From NCBI GenBank assembly GCA_039583875.1, contig CM077164.1, positions 69,967,628-70,031,627 of the forward strand: 64,000 nucleotides of DNA, in the 5' to 3' direction. A program made the translations under genes and the position numbers. The notes below the pieces were generated by a model. That model ran no database searches, had not been told where the DNA came from, and worked only from the letters and a program-made list of their open reading frames with translations. This stretch comes from Platanthera guangdongensis (taxonomy: Eukaryota > Streptophyta > Magnoliopsida > Asparagales > Orchidaceae). Positions 33,876 to 44,717 of the stretch are shown piece after piece (position 1 is the first letter of the stretch; every line of letters starts with the position of its first letter).

Positions 33876-36800
33876 TTATTCTAAGTTTATCATACCTAAT
33901 TCAATTTTAAATTTATTGAATTTGGTTTCATCTAAGGGCTTAGTATACATGTCAGCTAGCTGATTATCTGTATTAATATACTCTAGTGAAATATCTCCTT
34001 TTTCCACATGTTCTCTTAGAAAATGATATTTTATTTCTATGTGCTTAGTCCTACTATGGGAGACAGGATTGTTAGCAATAGAAATAGCACTAGTAGAATC
34101 ACAAAATAGAGGTGTTCTACTTACTTGAATACCATAGTCTTCTAGCTGATGTTGAATCCATAGAAGTTGAGCACAACAACTTCCTGCAGCAACATACTCT
34201 GATTCTGCTGTGGAGATAACCACACTTATTTGCTTCTTGCTACTCCATGATATCAGTCTTCCACCTAGGAATTGACAGGTACCTGTTGTACTTTTCCTAT
34301 CTTCCTTGCAGCCTGCAAAATCTGCATTTGAATAACCTGTCAGTTCAAAGTCTCCATTCCTAGGGTACCAAAGTCCTAGATAAGGAGTGCCCTTAAGATA
34401 TCTCAGAATTCTTTTGACTGCTGTCAAATGAGATTCTTTAGGGAAAGCTTGGTACCTAGCACAGACACATGTAGCATACATGATATCTGGTCTACTTGCA
34501 GTCAAATACAATAGGGAGCCAACTATCCCTCTATACAAAGTCTCATCTACAGGTTTCCCTGCATCATCTTTGCTTAGAGACATTGTTGACCTCATAGGAG
34601 TTTTCATGGTACTGGATGATTCCATACCATACTTCCTTATCAATTCTAAGGTGAACTTAGACTGGCATATGGATAAACCATCCTCAGTCTGTCTAACTTG
34701 GAGACCCAAGAAGAACTTAAGTTCCCCCATACTGCACATTTCAAATTGTCCTTGCATTAGTTTTGCAAACTTTTTGCAAAGACTACTTTCAGTAGACCCA
34801 AATATGATGTCATCTATATATATTGGGACTAGAATGATCTTGCCTCTGGATTCCCTAAGGAATAGAGTCTTGTCTATTTTCCCCCTTGTGAATTTATTCT
34901 CAATGAGGAAACTAGACAGGGTTTCATACCAAGCCCTAGGGGCTTGTTTTAACCCGTACAAAGCCTTCCTAAGTCTATAGATATAATTAGGTTTAGTAGA
35001 ATCAACAAAACCTGATGGCTGTTCCACATAGACTTCTTCCTTCAGATTTTCATCCAGAAAAGTTGACTTAACATCCATTTGGTATACTTTAAACCCTTGA
35101 TAGGTTGCATAGGCAAGAAACATCCTTATGGCCTCCAGTCTGGCTACTGGAGCAAAGGTTTGATCAAAGTCAATACCTTCTTCCTGCCTATATCCCTTAG
35201 CAACCAGTCTTGCTTTGTTCTTTATAATCACTCCATGTTCATCCAACTTGTTCCTAAAGATCCACTTAGTTCTAATTATGTTGTGATCTTTTGGTTTAGG
35301 AACTAGCTCCCAGACTTTGCATCTTTTGAACTGGTTCAGCTCCTCTTGCATTGCCTCAATCCAATGAGGGTCTAGGATGGCTTCTTCAAATTTCTTTGGC
35401 TCTACCTGGGATAGAAAACTGGAGTAGAGTACTGAACTTAGATTTCTGCTCCTTGTTTGTACCCCTTGTCTGAGATCACCAATGATTTGATTGGCTGGAT
35501 GATCTTTTAGATGTCTATTTGCTGGAGGTAGCCTGTCTTCAGGTTGTACTCCTTCAGCTTCTTCAACTTGCTGCACTCCTTGGTCTTCTTCATCAACTGG
35601 AGTATCTTGTGCTCCTCCTGGACAGCAGCCACTATCATCTACATGCTGACTTGCAGTAGACCTTTCTTCTATAGTGAGCTTGTCCATCTTTTCAGTCACA
35701 CCTGTGGAGCTGCAAACACTTCTAGACAATTCATTGTTAATGAGTCTAGCTTCATCAAATACTACATGTACTGACTCTTCTACAACTTGAGTAGTCAAGT
35801 TGTAGACCCTATAAGCCTTACTGTTGTTGCTGAACCCAACAAAGATCTCCTCTTGGGATTTGGCAGCAAACTTTGTTAAGTAAGACTTACCATTGTTAAG
35901 TATATAGCATTTACAACCAAAGATCCTGAAATAGGATAGATTTGGTTTTCTGCCTTTCACAATATCATAGGGGGTCTTATTGTGGCACTTGGTGATAGAA
36001 GCCCTATTAATCACATGGCATGCAGTATTAACTGCCTCAGCCCAGAAATATTCAGGGAGAGATGTGTCACTTAATAGGGTTCTACCAGCCTCAATCAAGG
36101 TTCTATTTTTCCTTTCAGCAATGTCATTTTGCTGAGGTGTTCTTGGTGAAGAAAATTCCTGAAATATCCCAAACTCTTCACATAGCTTTGTCATACTGTC
36201 AGACTGGAATTCAGTACCATGGTCACTTCTTATTTTGACCACTGTACTGTCTAACTCATTCTGAATTTGTTTGACAAAACTATAAAAGATATTAGGTATT
36301 TCAGATTTTTGTCTAAGGAAGAACATCCAGGAAAACCTTGAGTAGTCATCTACAACCACAAAAGTGTAGACCTTCCTACCTAGGCTGTGAACTGGCATAG
36401 GACCAAATAGATCCATATGCAAGAGGTATAGGCACCTCACAGTATCTTTGTTCTCAATGCTATTAAAGGTGGATCTAGTCTGCTTGCCCTTTTGACAAGC
36501 TGAGCATATCCCAACCTTTTTACACTTAACTTGAGGACCATTCCTCACTAACTCTTTACTATAGAGTTGACCAATTGTCTTATAGTTAAGATGGGCTAGC
36601 CTCTTGTGCCATTTGACACAATGAGAGACTTTCTCATCAGCTACAAGACACACAGGAGAAGCATTGTTCTCACACATAATGTCTAAACAATAGAAATTTT
36701 TCTTCCTATAACCTGTCAGAATGATCTTTTGATCATTTGACCTCCTGATATGACAACCATCTTTCACAAATGAGATGTCATATCCTAAATCACTCAGCTG

Positions 36801-37043
36801 ACTTATACTAATGAGGTTGTGTTTCAAACCTTTAACATAAGCCACTTGAGTAATTGTAACAAGGTTGCTAGAAATGTTACCAAAGCCTTTGATGATTCCT
36901 TTTTCAGAACCACCAAAGGTGACTTTAGGACCATCCTTGATTGGTGTATAGTCCTTTAGCAATCCCCTAGTTCCAGTCATGTGCCTGGAACATCCACTGT
37001 CCAAGTACCATATTGGGGCATGGCCACTTGGACTCACCTGCAA
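33876..37043 (-). CDS. pol: F1 pol polyprotein: protease, integrase, RT, RNase H (open frame)
   Basis: About 1055 residues without a stop. Protease [13 protein letters not shown] near residue 15; integrase zinc region ([12 protein letters not shown]) and core ([21 protein letters not shown]); RT ([44 protein letters not shown]); RNase H ([28 protein letters not shown]); tail LADMYTKPL...LGMINLE. The first RNase H aspartate reads Asn where F2 has Asp, IAERKNRTL is preceded by Asp in place of Gly, and the RT has FLDENLKEE where F2 has FLNGDLKEE. Full length is therefore misleading. There is no ATG before the protease site: the frame follows the gag TAA at 37050-37052 in register, so it needs readthrough or splicing. 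Confidence 0.9.
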   Translation of the reverse strand: MQVSPSGHAPIWYLDSGCSRHMTGTRGLLKDYTPIKDGPKVTFGGSEKGIIKGFGNISSNLVTITQVAYVKGLKHNLISISQLSDLGYDISFVKDGCHIRRSNDQKIILTGYRKKNFYCLDIMCENNASPVCLVADEKVSHCVKWHKRLAHLNYKTIGQLYSKELVRNGPQVKCKKVGICSACQKGKQTRSTFNSIENKDTVRCLYLLHMDLFGPMPVHSLGRKVYTFVVVDDYSRFSWMFFLRQKSEIPNIFYSFVKQIQNELDSTVVKIRSDHGTEFQSDSMTKLCEEFGIFQEFSSPRTPQQNDIAERKNRTLIEAGRTLLSDTSLPEYFWAEAVNTACHVINRASITKCHNKTPYDIVKGRKPNLSYFRIFGCKCYILNNGKSYLTKFAAKSQEEIFVGFSNNSKAYRVYNLTTQVVEESVHVVFDEARLINNELSRSVCSSTGVTEKMDKLTIEERSTASQHVDDSGCCPGGAQDTPVDEEDQGVQQVEEAEGVQPEDRLPPANRHLKDHPANQIIGDLRQGVQTRSRNLSSVLYSSFLSQVEPKKFEEAILDPHWIEAMQEELNQFKRCKVWELVPKPKDHNIIRTKWIFRNKLDEHGVIIKNKARLVAKGYRQEEGIDFDQTFAPVARLEAIRMFLAYATYQGFKVYQMDVKSTFLDENLKEEVYVEQPSGFVDSTKPNYIYRLRKALYGLKQAPRAWYETLSSFLIENKFTRGKIDKTLFLRESRGKIILVPIYIDDIIFGSTESSLCKKFAKLMQGQFEMCSMGELKFFLGLQVRQTEDGLSICQSKFTLELIRKYGMESSSTMKTPMRSTMSLSKDDAGKPVDETLYRGIVGSLLYLTASRPDIMYATCVCARYQAFPKESHLTAVKRILRYLKGTPYLGLWYPRNGDFELTGYSNADFAGCKEDRKSTTGTCQFLGGRLISWSSKKQISVVISTAESEYVAAGSCCAQLLWIQHQLEDYGIQVSRTPLFCDSTSAISIANNPVSHSRTKHIEIKYHFLREHVEKGDISLEYINTDNQLADMYTKPLDETKFNKFKIELGMINLE

Positions 37044-37049
37044 AACAGA

Positions 37050-39062
37050 TTAGTTAACCTTAGAACCCAAAGAATTCTTGGGTCCTTGGTGCTGGTTAGT
37101 TTGCCTCTTAACAAAACTACCTATAGCTTTTCTAGCAGGCAGATTGCTACTCACTTTGGCACTTGAATTGTGCCAACAGTCTATGGCAAAGTGGCCTATC
37201 TTGCCACAGCACCAGCACTCAAATCTGATGTACCTTTGTTTAGGTACAACCCTGGCTGTTTTATCTTCAGCAGGCTTTTTGTTGAGTACTGGAGCTTTGC
37301 CCTTAGACTTGGACTGAACAGTCCTGGCAGGTTTAGTAAACCCCAATCCAGTTTTACCTTTTTGAGAAATGAACTCATCTATCAAAGGTAGAACAGACTT
37401 TGGTTTAGAAAACCTTGCTACTATATCTCTCTCTTTCTGAAGACTAATCTCCAGATTTCTGATTTGATCATTCTTGAATGTAATAGTCCCCATCTGAATA
37501 ACAGTAATGTTCTTCAGCCTGGCTATTTCATTTAGTTTCTGATCAAGCAACTTATCAAAATCTGTTGCAGCAACTTTAAGATTAGCAATCTCCTTAGCCT
37601 GGCTCTTGGTCAAGGATTTGTTTTTCTTCAAAGCTTGCAACACTAATCTATATTCATCAATTAATTGATGAATGTCTCCTTCAGATTCAGATCCACTCTC
37701 ATCACTTGATGTTGATGAATCTGATTCTGATCCAGCAATAGAAACTGAACTTGAAGAACAATTTTGTACCTGACTTGGTCCAGGCTGATCCTGGATTTTG
37801 TCTCCTTCTGATAAGGCCATCAGTCCCTGGCACTGAGTGTCCTCATGTTCATATATAGAGTTCATTAACTGGATGAACTCCTCTTCCTCTTCTTCAGCAA
37901 ACAGTCCAATATAAGCTTCAGCTTCTGAATCAGTTTCTGAAGATGACATATCAGACAGACTTTTGTCCTTCTTAGCAACAAAAGACCTTTCCTTTTTGCC
38001 CTTGATCTGAGTCTTCTTCTTATCAGTTGACTCTTTCCTTTTCTCTGGACAGTCAGCAACAACATGTCCTTGTCTGTTACAACAATAACAAACTATCTTT
38101 GAAGAAGTAGTTTTACTTGACTTGGCCTTTCTCCTATCATTCTTTGATGACTTCTGTGAAGTGGATGGCTTAGACCTCCACTATTTCTTCTTTAGAAACT
38201 TCTGAAAATGTCTTGTGAAAGCTACAAAGTCCTCATCACTCTCACTGCTTTCAGAATTCTTACTTTCTGACTCATCTGTCTCAGTCTCAGCAACTTTTGG
38301 AGGTGGAGATGGAGACTTACTTTTATATTTCCTAGTGGCTTCTGTCTTGAAAGTCACAGCTCTTTCTTTATGCTCAATTCTTGTAGTCTTCTCCTCCTCC
38401 TTCCTTACCATCAACTGCATCTCATATGATAATAGTTTTCCAAACAATTTTGGAGGAGAAATGTCTGCTAATTTGGCCATTTCCCTTATGGCACAAATCT
38501 TAGTATCTCAGTCTTTAGTTAGGGATCTCAAGAACTTATCATTCAGCTCATAATTGCTGAATTCTCTTCCATAGGACATTAACTCATTAACTATCCTATA
38601 GAATTTCTTGTAGCACTCAGTTATGCTATCAGACCTATCTTGTCTGAAGCTCTCATACTCTTGGTTTAATAAAGACTTTCTGTCCTGTCTAACTTCTTCA
38701 GAGCCCTCCATGTACACTATCAGTGTGTCCCACATTTCCTTTGATGTTTTACAGTGTATCAAATTCTGGAATATGGCATCATCTATTGCACTTACAATTA
38801 TATTCTGGGCCCTCTTGTCCATAGTGGCCAGAATAATCTCATCCTTGGTCATTTCAGAATAGTCTTTTGGAGTTCTTTGATTTGCATCTAACACAGATAC
38901 TTTCATAGGCACATATGGCCCTTCTTTAACTGTGATATAGATTCTAGGGTCAGAGGCTTCCATAAATAGTCTAACCCTTTCTTTCCAGATGCCAAAACTC
39001 TCCTTTCTGCAGATTGGCAACTTCATGGATCCTAGTTCTTTGTGATTCTCTGTTGAACCCAT
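37050..39062 (-). pseudogene. gag: F1 gag with two zinc knuckles
   Basis: ATG at 39062. N-terminal domain (SMKLPICRKESFGIWKERVRLFMEASDP) as in copia Gag of the UBN2/DUF4219 type, then MWDTLIVYMEGSEEVRQDRKSLLNQEYESFRQ. Two CCHC knuckles are visible: CYCCNRQGHVVADC near 38090 and CWCCGKIGHFAIDC near 37220, separated by an acidic Ser-rich coiled region, which is typical of the long Sirevirus Gag. TGA at 38508-38510 (Cys in F2) and TAG at 38181-38183 (Gln in F2) break it. The frame ends in TAA at 37050-37052, in register with pol, with the same stop position in F2. Confidence 0.88.
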
Positions 39063-39145
39063 TTTCTAGATTTTCTTGATTATGCTGAGTCTGCCTACAG
39101 GATCTTTTACTCAGACTGTTATGTCCTTTTTGAGTAACCTCCCTC

Positions 39146-39155
39146 TGATACCACT
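39146..39155 (-). promoter_or_regulatory. Primer-binding site of F1
   Basis: TGGTATCA (extended TGGTATCAGAGG) on the minus strand two bases after the LTR; initiator-Met tRNA complement. Confidence 0.88.
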
Positions 39156-41100
39156 TGAAAGGAATTGTACCTAATCACCTAGAGGGGGGTGAATAGGTGA
39201 CCTAAATCTTTTTAAAATTTACTGGCAGAATAAATCACAGCATTCACAGAACTTTAAACAGCAATCACAGCAATAGTTACACACAGAGAACACAGAGATT
39301 TATAGTGGTTCCCCAAGGTCTGGGTACATCCACTTTCCCCCTTCGTCTATCTAGTAGTGTACTAGATTCGGCCAAACTCCTCCACTATTCCTCAGATCCT
39401 CAGATCTTACACTCAGAACCCCAAACAGGTTCCTACAACTCAGGCTCAAAGCCCTATCACTCAGTCTTCACCAAGACCTACACTCAGCCTTCAACAAGGC
39501 CTACACTCAGTCCTCAACAAGGCCTACACTCAGAGAAATGAATCTCCTACTCTCAGGCGCACAGGCCCTACCACTCAGCCTTTATAATTTCAGGCTTACA
39601 ACTCAGATCCCTAAGGATCCTACAAGAAATTAAAATTATAAAGTGTAAACCTACAACTCAGAATGAAAGAGAAGAGTTGTCTGGTTTCTTGAAGAGTTTT
39701 TGGAAGAACTTTGCTGAGATCAACCTCCCTTGGCTTCCTTCAAAGCTTCTTGAATTTAGAACACAGTAGGGTTGAGTCTCTATGCAGATGATCTTCAATC
39801 ACTGCTGACTTAAGAATCAGATCTCAATCTAAAACTTTCTTCACAGCCTGGTTCAATAGCTGTCTTCTTAGAAGGAGCTCTCTCTCTCCAACTTCTTAGA
39901 TCTTCTGATCACTTCAATTGATTGTTGTTAATCTTCCTCTGATTGTGTTGATCTGTGCTTAATCACTTCTGATTGCTGACAGAATAAGCCTTTATATAGG
40001 CTTTCTTCATGGTGACCGGCTGATCCGGTTCCTAACAGCTTTCTGACAGCTCTGACAGTTGTAGTAGACTGGCTGGGATGGCAGCTGTCAAGTCATCCAG
40101 TCACTTCTTGAATTTTCTGTAACTGTCTGAAAGTGTCGAGACAGTCAGTCTTTAAGTGTCGACACTGATAGTCTAAGTGTCGACACAAGTAGACTAAGTG
40201 TCGACACTAGCCTTCATGGTGTCGACACAACTCCTTGTGTTGTAGAATCTGCTTCTCGACACTGCTTCTTCAACATGTGTCGACACTGATCATGTGTTTC
40301 GACACAAGTCCTTCTTCTTTGATACTTAGTTGATTTCTTGTAAGTGTTGACACAACTCCTTTGTGTCGACACATCTTCTTGTGTTGAACTTGTTAAGTGT
40401 CGACACATCTTCTTGGTGTCGACACATGTCTTCTGTGTTGATACTTTTGCTGAGTGTCGACACATCTCCTTTGTGTCGACACTTGTACTTAGACTTCATT
40501 GAAATTTGCTGAGTGTCGACACAGCCTCCTAGTGTCGACACTTTCTTCATGTGTTGAGACTTTTGCTGTGTGTCGACACATTCTTCATTATGTCGACACT
40601 TGTACTTAAACTCTGTTGAAGTTTGCTGAGTGTCGACACAGCCTCCTAGTGTCGACACTTGTACTTGAACTTTGTTGATGTTTTGCTGAGTGTCGACACA
40701 GCCTCCTAGTGTCGACACTTTCTGATGTCGACAAAGTTCCTCTAGGTGTCGACACTGCTTTTAAGTGTCGACACAGCTTCTCTGGACATTTCTTCATTGA
40801 GTGTCGACACAGCATGTATGTGTCGACACTTTCCTTCTGGTGTCGACTCTGCATTCCTGGTGTCGACACAATTACTCCAAGTGTCGACACTGCTTCTCTG
40901 GGTGTCGACACAAGTCTTCTTAAGTGTCGACACTTTTCTTCTAGGTGTCGACACATGGACTTAGAAACTTTTCATGCTTTCCCTGCAATTACTTAACCTG
41001 CACAAGGTAACTCAAAATACATCAAATACACCTTGATGTATATCATTGAGTGGGGTGAGGCTTCTTCAAATCTGGTACATTAAATCCAATGTACCCAACA
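39156..41100 (-). mobile_element. 5' LTR of element F1, 1945 bp
   Basis: Pair of 28319-30264 with only scattered differences. TATA box at 40000-39988, GTGTCGACAC array 40154-40955, hairpin CACCTAGAGGGG..TGAATAGGTG at about 39177-39200. Followed by AAGGC (41101-41105). Confidence 0.95.
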
Positions 41101-41105
41101 AAGGC

Positions 41106-44100
41106 ACTAGGAACTACGATGGGATTACGCCCAAAGCTCCCTTTTGCAAGGCACTTACTATTATTGGTTGCTACCCGATTTTCCAGCCCTTAGTTAATTT
41201 CACTGAGTCTAGCCCTAGTGCATTTAAACACTTCCTCCCTACGAGAAGGACGAATTTTCGCCGATCTCGGGCACCACCTAACACTAGTCAACCTCTCACT
41301 CTACAAATCATGTCTTCCAATTATGAACTCCTTTATTTACCCAACCCAGCAATCTACTAAGGATTCAACTCTCCAAAATTCACTACCCACCCCAGTTCAG
41401 TTTCCGCGGTTACTATTTGCAGACCACCATATACTATATGAGGTGTATAAAGGAGGTACTCCGGATTGTCTTCCAAATCTCCTATAAATTTTATCATAGG
41501 TCTATCATAACAAATTTAGTCTAAAATCAGAGATCCATAATTTTTCTAATTAATTTGATATTTATTGAATTTTCCCAAATATTTGGCCATGGGCAATTTT
41601 GAACATGAACTATATGATCTACTCAAGTAGTGGCCACCCAAAAATTTTTATCACTAAATTAACAGAGATATATGACTAGATACAAATTTCCATAATTAGT
41701 TAGAAAATATTTGACCTCTAATTAATTTATCCAAAATATTTCCCTTAATCATATGTAAAGAAGGAAGTACCAAAAGTATTCATCATAAAATTATACAAAA
41801 ATTACAGAATCTTAATATAGTTCAGAAAAGATCATTGTACAAAAATCATAATTTTAGAGGCTTGCTAGACTCCAAAATAAATTAAATTAATTTTTCATGG
41901 TAAACCATACTTAATGAAGCAACCCTTAGGACTACTCATCCAAAAATTCTTTAAACATTCACAGAGCTTTAGAACATAATAATAATTCCTCCGGCTAAAT
42001 TTCATCAATATCCAGCAAGAAGTTTCTTCCTAATAAATTTCTAAGTGAATATTCCAAATTATCAATTTGTTAATGAAGTATCCAAAATAATTATCCTAAA
42101 TTCATTGTAAAATTTCCAGAGCTTTTACTAACCTCAAAAACTACTCAACCCAAATCTCATCACTTTTCAAAGAGTTTTTGTGACATTTTCTATCCATATA
42201 AGGTTTGTGCCCTAAGCTAGGGTTAGGGTTTTGAGGGGGTTTAAGGCCTCCAAATTCCCTGAAATTTTAACCAGAGAACTATACTAATCCTATGGTACTC
42301 GCCACAAACTTTCAAGTCATTCCAAGGTCATTTGACCCTATGACCTTCACACCCTAAAAATCCCCATTAAGGGACCTACCCTAGGGCTCTAGGGCTACCC
42401 TACTCTTAACCACCCCAAATTCCATTGGAGGGTGAGGCATACTATAGAGAGTCAGTGGCCAAAATATCAGCCTCTGGTGAGGTGATTTGACCACTCAAAA
42501 CCCAAAGGGGGTGCTTGACCTAGTTAACCCTAAAAGGGGTCAACCTAGGGTTGGATCAACACCTAACCAAAACATCACCAAATGAGAGGAAACTTTTACC
42601 AGAGCCCTAAAATGCACTCTAAGACCTCTTACCCAAATTTGGGGGAATTTTAAGGTGTTAAGGACACCTAATTATTTTATTCATTGATTATTACATTTTC
42701 CTAAAAACTATAGAAACAAATTCTCCCAAAATTCTGAATTTTGGACAGGCCCTAGGTATAGATAGGGTAGACTCCCTGCCAAAATCTCAGATCATTTGGA
42801 CAAGGGATGAATGGTGGGAATCCATTTGAATCTCAGGATAGACCTAGGTATAGGTCCCACCAAACTGGGTGCTGGGGTCTAACCAGGACTCCAAATTGAG
42901 TGAAATAAATTTTAAATTAAACTAGACATCAAGGGCTACATTTTATATGTTGACCATGTTTTATGATCTAGCATCTAAGTATTTTTAAAATTTAATTTAA
43001 AAACATTCCAAAAATGAGGCAGAAATTAAATAAACAGGAATTAATAAAATCTGATCCAGCACGGATCTTAAAGCAAAATCGTGGGGCTCCTGGGCATCTT
43101 CTTCCTCCAGCCAAGGGCTGGGATTGACCGAACCTGGAGCCTATTCCATGCTCATTTCCCGGCCACCCGGCCACCTCCCTGGCCGGCCACCACCGCCACC
43201 ACCTTCATTGAGGTGGGGGGCTATCGTCGGGCGGCGGCACGGCCGCCGGAGGGGCGTTTTCCGGCGAACTCACGAGGTATAAAAAACCATGAAAAACTGA
43301 AATTTTTCTCACCCGATACGGCTCAATTGAGCCCGATTTCTCTCCTAATTGATCTAGGATTTTAGCCCACGAAGAGAGGAGTAGAGGAGGACCTTCAACC
43401 GTGTTTGCTGACGTGTTTGGTGGTGGTGCGCCATGGCCGCCGAGCTCCAAAAGCTTCCACCTCCAAATCTCTATCCTTAAGCAAAAGCAGCGATGTAAAG
43501 GCCTAAATCCACTGCTTATGATGCTCTGAAGATGATAAAGGGGTCAGTGGAGGTATGGGAAGGGGAATGGCTTCAAAGCCATTAATGGCCATGAAAGGGA
43601 ATTTCGGCCATGGAAAACATCCATGGAAATTCACCTCCCCTTGGTCCCAATTCATTTGGAAACTCCTCAAAACTGATAGGGGAGATGAATACTAATTAAT
43701 TGGTGAAGAATGAAGGGGTGATTCACCTTCCCCACCATCAATGGCCTTCTCTTTCTTCTTTCTCTCTCTTCCCTATTGGAGGAATTGAATTCAGCCACCT
43801 TGGGTGGCTGGCCATGTCTATTCAACTCCTCAAAACTGATGAGGGGGAATGTATTCAGCCTTTGAAATCAATTGGAGAGGTCCTTGGTCTCCCTTGGCCA
43901 TGAATGGCCTCTTTTCTCACTTTCTCTCTCCTCCATTAAAGCGAAAAATGGAGCTTTCTCTCTCCTACTCACCATGGACGATTTTGATCTCTCCTCCAGC
44001 CTATTGGCACCCCACTAACCCATATGAATAATAAAAATGAGGTTAGCCCAAGTGGGGGAAATGGGTTTGAGCTTGGGTTAGCCCATTTGGGCTAATTTTA

Positions 44101-44717
44101 CTTAACACTAGAATAGAGTTGACCTTCGTCAACATGACCATTTGGGTTGACTCCAATGGGTCCTTGGTGACTCATTGGACTCCCCTAAGGTCTAGGAAGG
44201 GTTGGGTAGGGTTAACTTGGCACCTTGGAGGTCACTTGACCCTTGGTAAAGGCACTTTGACCACTTTGGGGCTAGAGTTGACTTGGGTCAACTTGACCAT
44301 TTGGGTTGACCCCAATGGGTCCTTGGTGACTCATTGGCACCACTGTAGGTCTAGGAAGACCTGGGCAAGGTTGATTGGGCACATTAGAGGCCAACTGCCC
44401 TTTGTTAGGGCACCTTGCCCAATTTAGTCCTATGGTGGTCCTAGGTCAAATTGGCCACTTTGGGTTGACTCCAATGGACCCTTAAGGCTCTAGTGGACCC
44501 TTTGATAGGTTAGTGATGTTGTGGTGGGGTCATGGAGTCATGGTGAAGCCCTAAGGTCAAACCATAGGTTTGGTGATGTGGTTGTGCCATAGGCTGACCA
44601 AGGTGATCCTCACATTGGCCTTCTATCTCTTGGCCCTTTTAGCTTTCTAGGGTTTTGTCATGACCTAGTCATGGCCAAAACCACTCTTAGGGGTCTAGTT
44701 GGAAATGGGATGTTACA
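41106..44717 (-). mobile_element. 5' LTR of element C, remaining part
   Basis: Aligns with 7995-11550 of the 3' LTR. Ends GATGTTACA, then TCCAT. Contains about 45 bp (42890-42935) absent from the other copy, and the TTGAC repeats at 44110-44480. No gene. Confidence 0.92.

Larger units (their letters stand above)
28319..41100 (-). mobile_element. Element F1: full-length Sirevirus (Ty1/copia), 12.8 kb
   Basis: Minus-strand order: 5' LTR (41100-39156), Met-tRNA primer site (39153-39146), gag (39062-37050), pol (37043-33876), palindrome array and TATA box, ORF3 (33368-30538), polypurine tract (ATGGGGAGAT ending at 30265), 3' LTR (30264-28319). The flanks are ATGGC (28314-28318) and AAGGC (41101-41105). 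Element C's other LTR reads AAGGC at the empty site, so the left copy has one later substitution. gag carries two stops and ORF3 is broken, whereas pol is open. Confidence 0.95.
6459..44717 (-). mobile_element. Element C: large gypsy-type element nested in A's RT gene
   Basis: Bounded by TGTAAGACC at 6459 and GATGTTACA at 44717 with the 5-bp duplication TCCAT at 6454-6458 and 44718-44722. Joining the flanks restores the RT reading direction of element A. Minus-strand order: 5' LTR (44717-26794, interrupted by F1), Met-tRNA primer site at 26791-26784, 0.17 kb of leader, insertion D, a decayed integrase/chromodomain remnant, 3' LTR (11550-6459). Own DNA is about 12.6 kb, of which about 10.2 kb is LTR. 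gag, protease, RT and RNase H are missing, so C is a long-LTR, internally deleted derivative. Confidence 0.92.
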
